DNA from: Rheinheimera sp.
Lineage (GTDB): Bacteria; Pseudomonadota; Gammaproteobacteria; Enterobacterales; Alteromonadaceae
Direction: 5' to 3'
Assembly (NCBI RefSeq): GCF_030824435.1
Contig: NZ_JAVBXS010000055.1
Coordinates: 1-34,253 of the forward strand
DNA: 34,253 bases
Positions within the stretch are counted from its first letter, which is position 1. Each line of letters starts with the position of its first letter. The notes beneath the pieces are model-generated. The model worked only from the letters and a program-made list of their open reading frames with translations. It searched no databases and had not been told where the DNA came from. The translations under genes were made by a program, and so were the position numbers. Of the stretch, positions 7,954-15,616 are shown piece after piece.

Positions 7954-8838
7954 TTATGCCGTTTCCAGCTGATAACTCTGGCAAATGGCCTGCCAGGCGG
8001 CTTCGGCACTGTCGACAAACTGAATAAGCTTCATATCCTCCGGGCTTATCAGTCCTTCCTCCAACAGCAAATCAAAGTTGATCAGGCTACGCCAGAAATT
8101 TTCATCAAATAAAATTACCGGCACTTTGCTGGCTTTGCCGGTTTGCAACAAGGTCAGGGTTTCAAACAGTTCGTCCAGGGTGCCAAAACCGCCGGGGAAG
8201 GCCACCAAAGCTCGGGCTCTTTGTAAAAAGTGCATTTTACGAATGGCAAAATAGTGGAACTGAAAACAAAATTCCGCCGTGATAAAAGGGTTAGGTTGTT
8301 GTTCATGCGGCAGCACTATGTTTAACCCAATACTTTTGCCACCTGCGTCAAAAGCACCGCGGTTGGCTGCTTCCATCACGCCGGGACCACCACCACTGAT
8401 AATAGTAAGTGCAGTATCCGGGCATTGTTGGCTGTGGGCAGTGACCAGATGGGCAAATCTTTGTGCTTCCTGATAATACCTGCTGTTTTTCACCTGGCGT
8501 TTAGCGATGGTTAACGCATGTTGGGCAGCTGTATCATCCGGCGTTTTGGCCAGCTGTTGTTGTGCCTGGCTCAGCAATAAAGCGGCATATTCCGGCGACA
8601 AAAACCGTGCACTGCCAAATACAACAACTGTTGCTTTAATTTTGTGTTGTTCCAGCACAGTCTGGGCTTTGAGGTATTCCAGTTGCAACCGCACATGGCG
8701 CAGTTCGTCCTGCATCAGAAAATCGTCATCACTAAAAGCCAGCCGGTAGGACGGGTGTTCCTGTAATTTTTCCGCTTGTGCTTTGGCTTCACGGGCTGAA
8801 CTTAAATGGCGTTCATATAATAAATTGTGGTCGGTCAA
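7954..8838 (-). CDS. LOG family (TIGR00730-type Rossmann-fold) protein, probable nucleotide 5'-monophosphate phosphoribohydrolase
   Basis: 294 residues, cytoplasmic. The family's two nucleotide-binding motifs are present: SGGGPGVMEAANRGA (about 150-165) and PGGFGTLDELFETLTLLQ (about 215-235), which carry the catalytic Arg/Glu of LOG-type hydrolases. Characterised relatives cleave the N-glycosidic bond of nucleotide 5'-monophosphates (plant and bacterial LOG; PpnN in E. coli). The extra helical N-terminus of about 75 residues makes it longer than the minimal 190-residue LOG proteins but shorter than PpnN (about 450). The start appears to be TTG: GGAGGG lies 7 bases upstream of the TTG at 8838 and the next in-frame Met is 41 codons further in. 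It is divergent from the metallo-beta-lactamase gene; the 147 bases between hold two palindromes. Exact substrate not determinable. Confidence 0.88.
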   Translation of the reverse strand: MTDHNLLYERHLSSAREAKAQAEKLQEHPSYRLAFSDDDFLMQDELRHVRLQLEYLKAQTVLEQHKIKATVVVFGSARFLSPEYAALLLSQAQQQLAKTPDDTAAQHALTIAKRQVKNSRYYQEAQRFAHLVTAHSQQCPDTALTIISGGGPGVMEAANRGAFDAGGKSIGLNIVLPHEQQPNPFITAEFCFQFHYFAIRKMHFLQRARALVAFPGGFGTLDELFETLTLLQTGKASKVPVILFDENFWRSLINFDLLLEEGLISPEDMKLIQFVDSAEAAWQAICQSYQLETA

Positions 8839-8866
8839 TGGGTTGCCCTCCGCCTTTGGTTGGCGT

Positions 8867-8932
8867 ACTGTCGTTGTTACAACAACGGTCAGTGCCGCTG
8901 AATTAAACTAAGCTATTGTTTGATTTAGCTTA
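8867..8932. promoter_or_regulatory. two palindromes in a divergent promoter region
   Basis: The first is a near-perfect dyad, CGTTGTT-AC-AACAACG (8872-8887), flanked by ACTG (8867-8870) and CAGT (8890-8893). The second is TAAGCTA (8909-8915) with TAGCTTA (8926-8932). They lie between the LOG-family gene and the metallo-beta-lactamase gene and could be operators; no regulator is assigned. Confidence 0.4.
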
Positions 8933-8985
8933 AATGTAGCAGCAACAGGGCTTGCTAAGCTACGGTTTTCAAAGGGAGTAATTTG

Positions 8986-10392
8986 ATGCCTTTAAATGCC
9001 AGTTTAACCTTCTACGGTGCCGCCGGTCAGGTGACCGGTTCCTGTTATCTGCTTGAATGGAATGAACAAAAAGTGCTGCTCGATTGTGGCATGGTACAGG
9101 GTGGTGACCAAATCACTGATTTAAACAAGTTCCGCTTTCAGTTCAGGCCCAAAGATATTGATGCCGTGGTGTTATCACATGCCCATATTGACCACAGTGG
9201 TTTATTAACGCTGCTGCTGGCGCATGGTTTTCGCGGCCAGATTTTTTGCACCGAAGGTACTGCCAGTTTGCTGCCTGTGCTGCTCAAAGACGCTGTACAT
9301 CTGTATTTAAAGGATTTGGAATGGCAAAACCGGCAGCGTGCCCGCCAGGGCAAACCTGAGCAAGAACCGCGGATGACGTTAAAAGATGTTGAAGCTGTGA
9401 TCCGCGCTTTAAAACCTATTGCATATCAAACACAAAAGGATGTGCTGCCAGGTTTAGCGTTGGAGTTTCTGGATGCTGGTCATATTCTTGGTTCTGCCAT
9501 AGTGCAGCTGTGGTTAAAACATGGCCAGGCGATGCGTAAACTGGTGTTTTCCGGCGACCTCGGTAACCCTGCCACTGTGCTGATGCACGACCCTTCAATA
9601 GTCAAACAAGCTGATGTAGTGTTGATGGAAAGTACCTATGGCGACCGCGACCATCAGCCGCTGAGCAATACTCTGGAAGAATTTGCCAATGCATTGGCAG
9701 AGGCCGATAAAGCCGGTGGTAATGTATTTATTCCGGCTTTTGCTTTGGGGCGCTCGCAGGAAATTTTGTATTACCTTGGTGTGTTATATCATCAGGGCAG
9801 ACTCAGGCAAAAAATGGTGGTGCTTGATAGCCCGATGGCCATTGAGATCACGAAAATTTACAATCAACTCATTGATGAGTTTGATAAAAAAGACACTCAG
9901 GTATTTAAAAAATACGGTGCCCGTGACTTACAGAGTTTTTTGCCGATTTTGCATTTAACTGAAAAAGTCGAGCAGTCGATGGCGCTGAACCGCGTCACCC
10001 AGGGAGCCATTATTATTGCCGGCTCAGGCATGTGTAATGGCGGCCGTATTGCCCATCACCTGAAACACAATTTATGGAAAAACGCTAACCACATTATTTT
10101 TGTTGGTTTTCAGGCCAAAGGTACTTTGGGCCGTAAGCTGGTGGATGGTGAAACCAGGGTGAAAGTGATGGGGCAACCTTTAGTGGTGAAAGCCACTATT
10201 CATACCATAGGTGGCTTTTCCGCCCATGCCGGTCAGTCACAGCTGATTAATTGGGCCAAAGCCATTGGTGGTGAACCACAGTTTTATCTGGTACATGGTG
10301 AACCACAGGCGCAACTGGTGTTACAGGAAAAACTGCAACAACGGGGTATGAAGGTAGACATTGCTGAAATGGGGCAAAAAATTCAGTTGTGA
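8986..10392 (+). CDS. MBL-fold metallo-hydrolase with beta-CASP and RNA-specificity domains (RNase J/CPSF-73-like)
   Basis: 468 residues. The metallo-beta-lactamase core carries motif H-A-H-I-D-H-S-G at 65-72, which binds two zinc ions, preceded by VLLDCGMVQGG. It is followed by DAGHILGSAIVQL and VFSGDLGN, the beta-CASP part (VLMESTYGDRDH, FIPAFALGRSQEILYYL, VVLDSPMAIEIT, IIIAGSGMCNGGRIAHHLK) and a C-terminal RMMBL segment with the IGGFSAHAGQ motif and FYLVHGEPQA. This order is that of beta-CASP RNA nucleases such as CPSF-73 and bacterial exonuclease-like relatives; the actual substrate is unknown. The ATG at 8986 has GGGAG 7 bases upstream; a TTG one codon earlier is unlikely. It is divergent from the LOG gene and convergent with pheA. 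Confidence 0.9.
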   Translation: MPLNASLTFYGAAGQVTGSCYLLEWNEQKVLLDCGMVQGGDQITDLNKFRFQFRPKDIDAVVLSHAHIDHSGLLTLLLAHGFRGQIFCTEGTASLLPVLLKDAVHLYLKDLEWQNRQRARQGKPEQEPRMTLKDVEAVIRALKPIAYQTQKDVLPGLALEFLDAGHILGSAIVQLWLKHGQAMRKLVFSGDLGNPATVLMHDPSIVKQADVVLMESTYGDRDHQPLSNTLEEFANALAEADKAGGNVFIPAFALGRSQEILYYLGVLYHQGRLRQKMVVLDSPMAIEITKIYNQLIDEFDKKDTQVFKKYGARDLQSFLPILHLTEKVEQSMALNRVTQGAIIIAGSGMCNGGRIAHHLKHNLWKNANHIIFVGFQAKGTLGRKLVDGETRVKVMGQPLVVKATIHTIGGFSAHAGQSQLINWAKAIGGEPQFYLVHGEPQAQLVLQEKLQQRGMKVDIAEMGQKIQL

Positions 10393-10407
10393 AGCGAAAT
10401 AAAGTGA

Positions 10408-10430
10408 AGGGGCAGGCAACACCTGCCCCT
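10408..10430. terminator. hairpin between the convergent metallo-hydrolase and pheA genes
   Basis: AGGGGCAGG-CAACA-CCTGCCCCT, a perfect 9-bp stem placed between two converging stop codons. Neither side has a good T-run, so its efficiency as a terminator is uncertain. Confidence 0.55.
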
Positions 10431-10456
10431 GATTAAAGGTAACATCCGGCGATCTG

Positions 10457-11629
10457 TCAGGACGCCTGCACCTGAGTCGGGCTGACATCTTCACTTGGAT
10501 AACAGCCCAGCACTTTAACAAAACGGGTGATGCGGTTGAGTTCATCCAATGCACGTTTCATCGCGTAGTCTTCCAGATTGGCCAGCACATCCACATAAAA
10601 CATTTCTTCCCATGGATTGCCCGGAATAGGCCGCGACTCCAGTTTGCCCATGCTGATGCCATGGGTTTTTAATACCATCAGTGCATCGACCAAGGCTCCG
10701 GGCTGCTGGCCGGTATACATAATAAAAGTGGTTTTGGCCGGAATGGCTTTGGCAACAGCAATGGCTTTACGCGCCACCACAATAAAACGGCTGACATTGT
10801 CTTTTTGGTTGGCAAGGTCGCGGCCCAGCACTTCCAGACCATACAGCTGACCCCCTTCTTCACCACCAATAGCGACTACGGATAAATCGTTGGCCTGACG
10901 CACCCTGTTAAAAGCGTCGCTGGACGCTTCACAATATTCAATTTTGACATTTTGTAAGGTTTGCAGATAGTTACTGCACTGCGCTATCACCTGTGGGTGC
11001 GCACAAATTTGTTTGATCTGACTTAAATCTGTGCCTGGTAAACCGAGCAGACAATGTTTAATAGGGTGGGTCAGCTCACCGACAATAGACAGGCGGGTGT
11101 GCTGCAATAAATCAAAAACTTCATTAATACTGCCGCTTGAAGTGTTTTCAATCGGCAACACCGCGTAATCGGCGTGACCTGTTTCCACAGCCTGCACTAT
11201 TTCGTTAAAGCTGTCACAGCCAATTTCAATCAGTTTTTCGGCGCGGCGGGTGAAGTATTTTTGGGTGGCCCAATAACTATAAGAACCCTGACGCCCCAGG
11301 AAAGCCACCCGGCACACAGGGCCATTGTCGCCGTTCAGCTGGCCCTGCACTTTGGCCTGTTGTTGTAATACCGAATCTTCAATAATCACATGATACAACT
11401 TGGTGACATAACCAGCGTCCAGTCCAAGGCTTTTGCCTTTTTCAATCAGGCTTAACAACAATTCCTGCTCACGTTTTTGGTCGCGGATAGGTTTATTTTG
11501 TGCCAGTTTAGCGTCGGCCACACAAAGGGCCAAAGCACGGCGTTTGGCCAATAACCCCAGCAGCTGTTGGTCGGTGTCGCTGATGTCGGTGCGGATTTGG
11601 TCAAGTTCTATTGGCATTGATGTTGGCAT
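10457..11629 (-). CDS. pheA: bifunctional chorismate mutase / prephenate dehydratase (P-protein)
   Basis: Converts chorismate to prephenate and then to phenylpyruvate, the committed branch to phenylalanine. The 390 residues show the three expected domains: AroQ-type chorismate mutase (about 8-95, with RRALALCVADAKLAQNKPIRDQKRE), prephenate dehydratase (about 105-285, starting RVAFLGRQGSYSYWATQKYF) and an ACT regulatory domain (about 298-380). The ACT domain keeps GALV and ESRP, the phenylalanine-binding motifs, so feedback inhibition is expected. The usual dehydratase T-R-F motif reads S-R-F here (Ser280). The start has AAAGGA about 8 bases upstream. The gene lies directly behind an attenuator and leader peptide (11648-11765), so its expression should fall when charged tRNA-Phe is plentiful. 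Confidence 0.96.
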   Translation of the reverse strand: MPTSMPIELDQIRTDISDTDQQLLGLLAKRRALALCVADAKLAQNKPIRDQKREQELLLSLIEKGKSLGLDAGYVTKLYHVIIEDSVLQQQAKVQGQLNGDNGPVCRVAFLGRQGSYSYWATQKYFTRRAEKLIEIGCDSFNEIVQAVETGHADYAVLPIENTSSGSINEVFDLLQHTRLSIVGELTHPIKHCLLGLPGTDLSQIKQICAHPQVIAQCSNYLQTLQNVKIEYCEASSDAFNRVRQANDLSVVAIGGEEGGQLYGLEVLGRDLANQKDNVSRFIVVARKAIAVAKAIPAKTTFIMYTGQQPGALVDALMVLKTHGISMGKLESRPIPGNPWEEMFYVDVLANLEDYAMKRALDELNRITRFVKVLGCYPSEDVSPTQVQAS

Positions 11630-11647
11630 TCCGGTGTTCCTTTATCT

Positions 11648-11677
11648 AAAAAAAAACCTCCCGTTTGGGAGGTTTTT
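11648..11677 (-). terminator. pheA attenuator (rho-independent terminator)
   Basis: On the minus strand: AAAAACCTCCC-AAAC-GGGAGG followed by nine T residues, ending 18 bases before the pheA start. The 5' arm ACCTCCC can instead pair with GGGAGGT at the end of the leader peptide gene (11704-11710 region), which forms the antiterminator. It therefore acts as a regulated terminator rather than the end of an upstream gene. Confidence 0.88.
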
Positions 11678-11702
11678 GACTGTTTAATACGCGCGCAGCC
11701 AG

Positions 11703-11765
11703 TTACCTCCCGAGTCGGGTGGTAAAGCTAAAAAAGAAGCGGGCTACGAGCTTTAATGTTTTCAT
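11703..11765 (-). CDS. pheL: pheA leader peptide (pheL)
   Basis: A 20-residue frame, MKTLKLVARFFFSFTTRLGR, with four Phe codons in the run FFFSF. GAGGT immediately precedes the ATG at 11765 as part of AGAGGTC, and the stop is 26 bases before the terminator stem. The last codons form a hairpin (ACC-CCCG / CGGG-GGT with an A-A mismatch) that overlaps the stop, the classic protector or pause hairpin. Ribosome stalling at the Phe codons would free GGGAGGT to pair with the terminator arm ACCTCCC and let transcription reach pheA. E. coli pheL is a 15-residue peptide with seven Phe, so the design is the same with a different sequence. The promoter is not clear: TTGACT (11797-11802) with TATTGT (11773-11778) would start transcription at the ATG itself, so another promoter further upstream is likely. 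Confidence 0.88.
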   Translation of the reverse strand: MKTLKLVARFFFSFTTRLGR

Positions 11766-11798
11766 GACCTCTACAATAATCAGTCTGGATGGCTAAAG

Positions 11799-14144
11799 TC
11801 AACCGCGAGGTTGTAATTCCAACAAGTATTTTTCTGCGCCTGGTAAAAAGCCAAGTTCTTTTTCACCGGCCCAGAAGGCGTGATCTGCACGGTAGAACTC
11901 CGACAAAGGATGGCCGGACTGGCCGCCTGGTATCGTCAGAATGCCATGTTGCTCCTGGCCTGGCGCCACCACCATCCGCTCTGACTGGCCATGCTCAGGC
12001 CTTTGTACTCTTGGCATATGCCGGTCACCTGCCATGGCTTTGGCCGGCATATCTAAAAGTGGCGACAACAAAGGCAAAGCTTTACTGAGCGGATGTTGCA
12101 GCTCAACTGTGTTAAGGCTGCCCCAGTTTAAATTGGCCAGTTCAGCCTGATGTTTTTCAAGCAGTTTCTTTTTACTTTTGAGCACAGCTTGTTGCAGTAA
12201 CATTTGCCAGCTACTAAAACCTTCCGGCAGCGTGTCGGCTCTTTTGGCTTGTAATAAAGCCCAGCCAGGGGTTTCCGGGCTGAGTTTTAAATCGGCCAGT
12301 GTGAGCTTTTGTGTTTCCAATAAAGCAGCCAAAGGTGCAAACATCAGCTCCAGAGTTTCATCGCGAAATGCCCGTACCAGCGGATAACCGGCATCATCCG
12401 GATGCGCCGCTTTGGCGCCATTTTTCACCTGGGCAAGGTATGGTTCCAACTGGTGTTCTTTGACAAAATCATCGCTCAGCACCTCTAATAACAACTGTTT
12501 CCAGCGCTGCAAAAATAACGCACGGTGATCCAGCTGAATTTGATGCAGGCTCTGTTCATTGTGTTGGTCTTTGGCCAATAAAGCATCGCGGATTTGCTGG
12601 CCACGGGCGCCTAAATCATAACCACCATCGCCTATCAGTTGCAGTGATTTACCACCCACAGTACGTGCATTGGCGGTCCAGAGGCGCTGATTCGCCGGGT
12701 TTTTCAGTTTTGGGTAAGCACTAGCATCCAGATAACCGTCCCAGTAGTTATCGCCGTCGCTCCAGTCCTGTGGTACGTCCATATCTTTGAGCTGGCGGTT
12801 TGGAATGGCGCCTATTAAGGTCCAGCCTATATCGCCGTTTTTATCGGCAACCAGCAGATTTTGTGCCGGCACGCCCACAGCAGGTGCCAATTTTAATGCT
12901 TCATCCACCGAAGTTGCCTGCTCCAGCGTTAGCAAATTCAGGTTGATACCCGCTTTGTCATAAGCCACCCAGCGCAGTGCATAACCATCAAAAGGGGCTG
13001 CCATTAACGGCCCCCACTGAGTCTCTTTGACCAGCATAATATGGTCAGCTTTACCTTTGATTTTAATCACTTCATTGTTGTAGCTATATTCTTTATCACC
13101 TGCAGGTGTTTGATAACGAAGCGGATCTTCAGCTGCTTTTATTTTGATCAGATCCTGCCAGTCGGCAGTGCTGTTGGTAAAACCCCAGGCAATATGACCA
13201 TTGCTGCCGGCCACTACTGAAGGTGTTCCCGGCAAAGTGACGCCTGTGACCTGTAGTTTTTTGTCGCCCGCGCGCCAGTTCAGCTGTGCTTTATACCAGG
13301 TGCCTGGCACGCGGATGCCAAGGTGCATGTCGTCAGCCAGAATAGCGCTGCCATGCGGCGTGAGGGCGCCAGCTACCGCAAAGTTATTGCTGCCGATATC
13401 GCGGCTGTCACGAAAGCCACAGTGCTGACATGCTGTTTTAGCGCTGGCAAAAGGATAAGGACTGTCAGGCATGGCTACAGCTTTGACTTCAGAGCCGTCA
13501 ATGGCCGCTTGCCAGTCGCTGCTGTGTTGATTAAAAAAACGGTACCATTCGGCCGGTACAGCTTGCTTCAGCTGTTGTTGTGCCAGCTCGTCTTTGCCAA
13601 GCGCACCTTGTAAATCCAGGTACATACTAAATACTACCAGCAATGAGTCCGCTTCCTGCCATGGCCGTGGTTTTTGCAACAACAAACCATATTCAAAAGG
13701 CGGCAGGCTCAGTGACAACAAAGCTGCATTCACGCCCAAAGTGTAATGTTGCAACAGTTCCAGTTGTGGTTTAGGCAGTTGGGCCACAGCGGTCTCAGCT
13801 CTGTCGCGAAACCTGTGCATACGACGGCTGATATCAAGTTGCAAGGCCTTTTCACCAAACAGCTCTGACAGTTCACCGGCGGCATTACGCCTTAATAAAT
13901 CCATCTGGAAAAAACGCTCCTGGGCATGGGCAAACCCCAGTGCATAAGCGGCGTCCAGCCGGCTGTCTGCATTAATGCTGAGATAACCATTGGCATCGCG
14001 GCTTAGCTGCACTTTTGCTTTCACATCGGCCTGATATTCGCCCTGATATTGCGGCAGGCTGGCGCGCAAACCGACGTAAACCAGCAGTGCCAGCAACAGC
14101 ACCAGTCCTGTTATCGTATAAAGTGAGGCTTTGAACCATTTCAT
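11799..14144 (-). CDS. penicillin acylase family protein (N-terminal nucleophile hydrolase)
   Basis: 781 residues. One N-terminal hydrophobic helix (about 9-26, LYTITGLVLLLALLVYVGL) acts as signal or anchor, so the enzyme is periplasmic or membrane-tethered. Family features run in order: the alpha-chain motif YALGFAHAQERFFQMDLLRRNAAGELSELFG (about 67-97), then GSNNF with Ser252 as the expected N-terminal nucleophile of the beta chain after self-cleavage, then ILADDMHLGIRVPGTWY, and a late GQSGHPLSEFYRADHAFWAGE (near 740). Relatives hydrolyse amide bonds of penicillins, cephalosporins, acyl-homoserine lactones or other N-acyl compounds; the substrate here cannot be told. CQHCGF at about 240 (two Cys) lies just before the cleavage site. 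Its stop lies only 33 bases before the pheA leader, so readthrough into pheL is possible. Confidence 0.9.
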   Translation of the reverse strand: MKWFKASLYTITGLVLLLALLVYVGLRASLPQYQGEYQADVKAKVQLSRDANGYLSINADSRLDAAYALGFAHAQERFFQMDLLRRNAAGELSELFGEKALQLDISRRMHRFRDRAETAVAQLPKPQLELLQHYTLGVNAALLSLSLPPFEYGLLLQKPRPWQEADSLLVVFSMYLDLQGALGKDELAQQQLKQAVPAEWYRFFNQHSSDWQAAIDGSEVKAVAMPDSPYPFASAKTACQHCGFRDSRDIGSNNFAVAGALTPHGSAILADDMHLGIRVPGTWYKAQLNWRAGDKKLQVTGVTLPGTPSVVAGSNGHIAWGFTNSTADWQDLIKIKAAEDPLRYQTPAGDKEYSYNNEVIKIKGKADHIMLVKETQWGPLMAAPFDGYALRWVAYDKAGINLNLLTLEQATSVDEALKLAPAVGVPAQNLLVADKNGDIGWTLIGAIPNRQLKDMDVPQDWSDGDNYWDGYLDASAYPKLKNPANQRLWTANARTVGGKSLQLIGDGGYDLGARGQQIRDALLAKDQHNEQSLHQIQLDHRALFLQRWKQLLLEVLSDDFVKEHQLEPYLAQVKNGAKAAHPDDAGYPLVRAFRDETLELMFAPLAALLETQKLTLADLKLSPETPGWALLQAKRADTLPEGFSSWQMLLQQAVLKSKKKLLEKHQAELANLNWGSLNTVELQHPLSKALPLLSPLLDMPAKAMAGDRHMPRVQRPEHGQSERMVVAPGQEQHGILTIPGGQSGHPLSEFYRADHAFWAGEKELGFLPGAEKYLLELQPRG

Positions 14145-14210
14145 CAGGATTTCTGCTCTTTTTCCGTTAGAATCTGCGACTTAGAATATAAGATTTCTGT
14201 GGAAGCGAAT

Positions 14211-14879
14211 ATGCAAAAATACAAAATCTGGGACGGCGCAGTGCGTTTTTTCCATTGGAGCCAGGTCTTGTTGCTGGGGGGGTTGTGGTACAGCGCTGAG
14301 CAGGAGTTGTACGGCATTCATATGACGCTGGCCTATAGTCTGGCTGCGCTGCTGCTGGCAAGGCTGGTATGGGCTTTGGTTGGCAGTGACAATGCCCGTT
14401 TTGGCCATTTTGTCTATTCACCGGCCGAGGTCTGGCATTATTGGCGGCAAAAACCTCAATCTGGGGTGGATGGCCATAATCCGCTGTCAGGTTATATGGT
14501 GCTGTTGTTGTTACTACTGGTATTGCTGCAGTTTATAACCGGTCTGATGACTACTGATGATGTGTTCACCGAAGGACCTCTGGTGGCAGCGGTGGACAGC
14601 AGTTGGGTGGCTTTGGCCAGCAGTTTTCATCGTTTGAATCTGGATATTTTGCTGATACTGATTGGACTGCACGTGCTGGCGGCTTTATGGCATCAATGGC
14701 GTGGTGACAAAGTGATCAGTCAGTTAGTGACAGGAAAAAGTGAGCAGCCACTGAGTCAACCATTGCAGTTTCAAAAGTTTTATTGGTTTTTGTTGCTGGT
14801 GTTGTTGTTTGGTTTTGGCTTTTATAGCTGGCAAGGTGAGCAGCTTTGGTTGTTGCTGCAGGCTGATCTGGCTGGCTGA
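14211..14879 (+). CDS. cytochrome b561-like (cytochrome b/b6 domain) membrane protein
   Basis: 222 residues, mostly membrane helices: about 15-31, 38-60, 92-113, 140-165 and 185-204. It opens with KIWDGAVRFFHWSQVLLLGGLW, where the FHW His is a usual haem b ligand, and has further His in GIHMTLAYS, HRLNLDILLILIGLHVLAALWHQW. This is the pattern of the di-haem cytochrome b561 / Ni-Fe hydrogenase cytochrome b group. It likely passes electrons between quinone and a periplasmic partner. The neighbouring convergent gene encodes a cytochrome c', and these two families are often found side by side. The start at 14211 has GGAAG five bases upstream; a GTG at 14199 is possible but lies before that site. 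Confidence 0.9.
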   Translation: MQKYKIWDGAVRFFHWSQVLLLGGLWYSAEQELYGIHMTLAYSLAALLLARLVWALVGSDNARFGHFVYSPAEVWHYWRQKPQSGVDGHNPLSGYMVLLLLLLVLLQFITGLMTTDDVFTEGPLVAAVDSSWVALASSFHRLNLDILLILIGLHVLAALWHQWRGDKVISQLVTGKSEQPLSQPLQFQKFYWFLLLVLLFGFGFYSWQGEQLWLLLQADLAG

Positions 14880-14899
14880 TAGCTGGGTGACTTTTGAAT

Positions 14900-14930
14900 A
14901 AAAAAGCACAGTGTTCACTTGTGCCTTTTT
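14900..14930 (+). terminator. terminator of the cytochrome b gene
   Basis: AAAAAGCACA, a loop of about 9 bases, then TGTGCCTTTTT, 20 bases past the stop. Confidence 0.75.
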
Positions 14931-14950
14931 ATGTACAGGATGTTCGGTAT

Positions 14951-15015
14951 GCCGCTATTGCCGGAGCAAATAGCGGCGATTGCCGACTAAACCCTGAGCT
15001 GGATTCGCCGCTATT
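14951..15015. repeat. three copies of an inverted CCGCTATT motif between convergent cytochrome genes
   Basis: GCCGCTATTGC (14951-14961) pairs with GCAAATAGCGGC (14966-14977 region) around a CGGA loop with one bulged base. A third block, TCGCCGCTATT (15005-15015), runs into the stop of the cytochrome c' gene and is the exact complement of AATAGCGGCGA (14969-14979). The middle block can thus pair with either neighbour. It may act as a terminator for the cytochrome c' transcript. Confidence 0.6.
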
Positions 15016-15469
15016 AATCTGCTTTATATTTGTCGTGGCAGGCTTTGCAGTTTTTGGCAAAAGCCATAAAAGCAGCTTTTATTTTGGCCTGATCCTGAGT
15101 TGAAGCTGCAGCTTGTAATGCTTTGGCATCTTTGTTCAGCTGATCACCACGGTTTTGAAAGTCCTGCAGGTTTTGCCAGATTTCTGCTTTGGCATCTTTA
15201 GTGGCTTTATCGGCGCCAGGCACGGTAAAAGCTTCCCACGGCAAGGTGGTTAAAGTTGCCAGAGCGTCAGCACGTTTTTGTAGCCGGCTGGCTTCAAAAG
15301 GCACGGCGCCGCCCAGCATATCTTTGATATCCGCCATATTGTGACGGATCAGCTGAAAACTGTGCTGGCGATAGCTCACTGCATCTTCAGCTTCAGTAAA
15401 AGCACTGGCAGCCAGCACAGAGCCGCTCAGCAAGGTTAACAGGGTGGTGCTTAATAAGAGTTTTTTCAT
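15014..15469 (-). CDS. cytochrome c' / class II cytochrome c, periplasmic
   Basis: 151 residues with a signal peptide (MKKLLLSTTLLTLLSGSVLAASA, cleavage expected after the VLA-A region). The mature protein is a four-helix-bundle type with RQHSFQLIRHNMADIKDMLGG near its N-terminus and a single haem site C-K-A-C-H just before the C-terminus. That placement is diagnostic of class II cytochromes c (c' / c556), which carry electrons or bind NO in the periplasm. The start at 15469 was chosen because the KK-hydrophobic signal begins there; the frame is open 11 codons further without support. It converges with the cytochrome b561-like gene and the two probably work together. Confidence 0.92.
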   Translation of the reverse strand: MKKLLLSTTLLTLLSGSVLAASAFTEAEDAVSYRQHSFQLIRHNMADIKDMLGGAVPFEASRLQKRADALATLTTLPWEAFTVPGADKATKDAKAEIWQNLQDFQNRGDQLNKDAKALQAAASTQDQAKIKAAFMAFAKNCKACHDKYKAD

Positions 15470-15616
15470 CCGATGATTCTCATTTGTTTGAATAGCATGC
15501 AATAATGTTAAAGCTTTTCAGCGCTTTGGTATAGTCAGTGAAAGCCAAACGGTCAGTAGGCCGGGACAGTTACCAAATCTTCCGATGATAAAAAAATACA
15601 ACCATCAGGGTCGCGA

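Noticed and set aside
11773-11802. TTGACT-N18-TATTGT as the pheL promoter
   Set aside because: It would start transcription at the leader ATG, leaving the ribosome binding site untranscribed, so it cannot be the main promoter.
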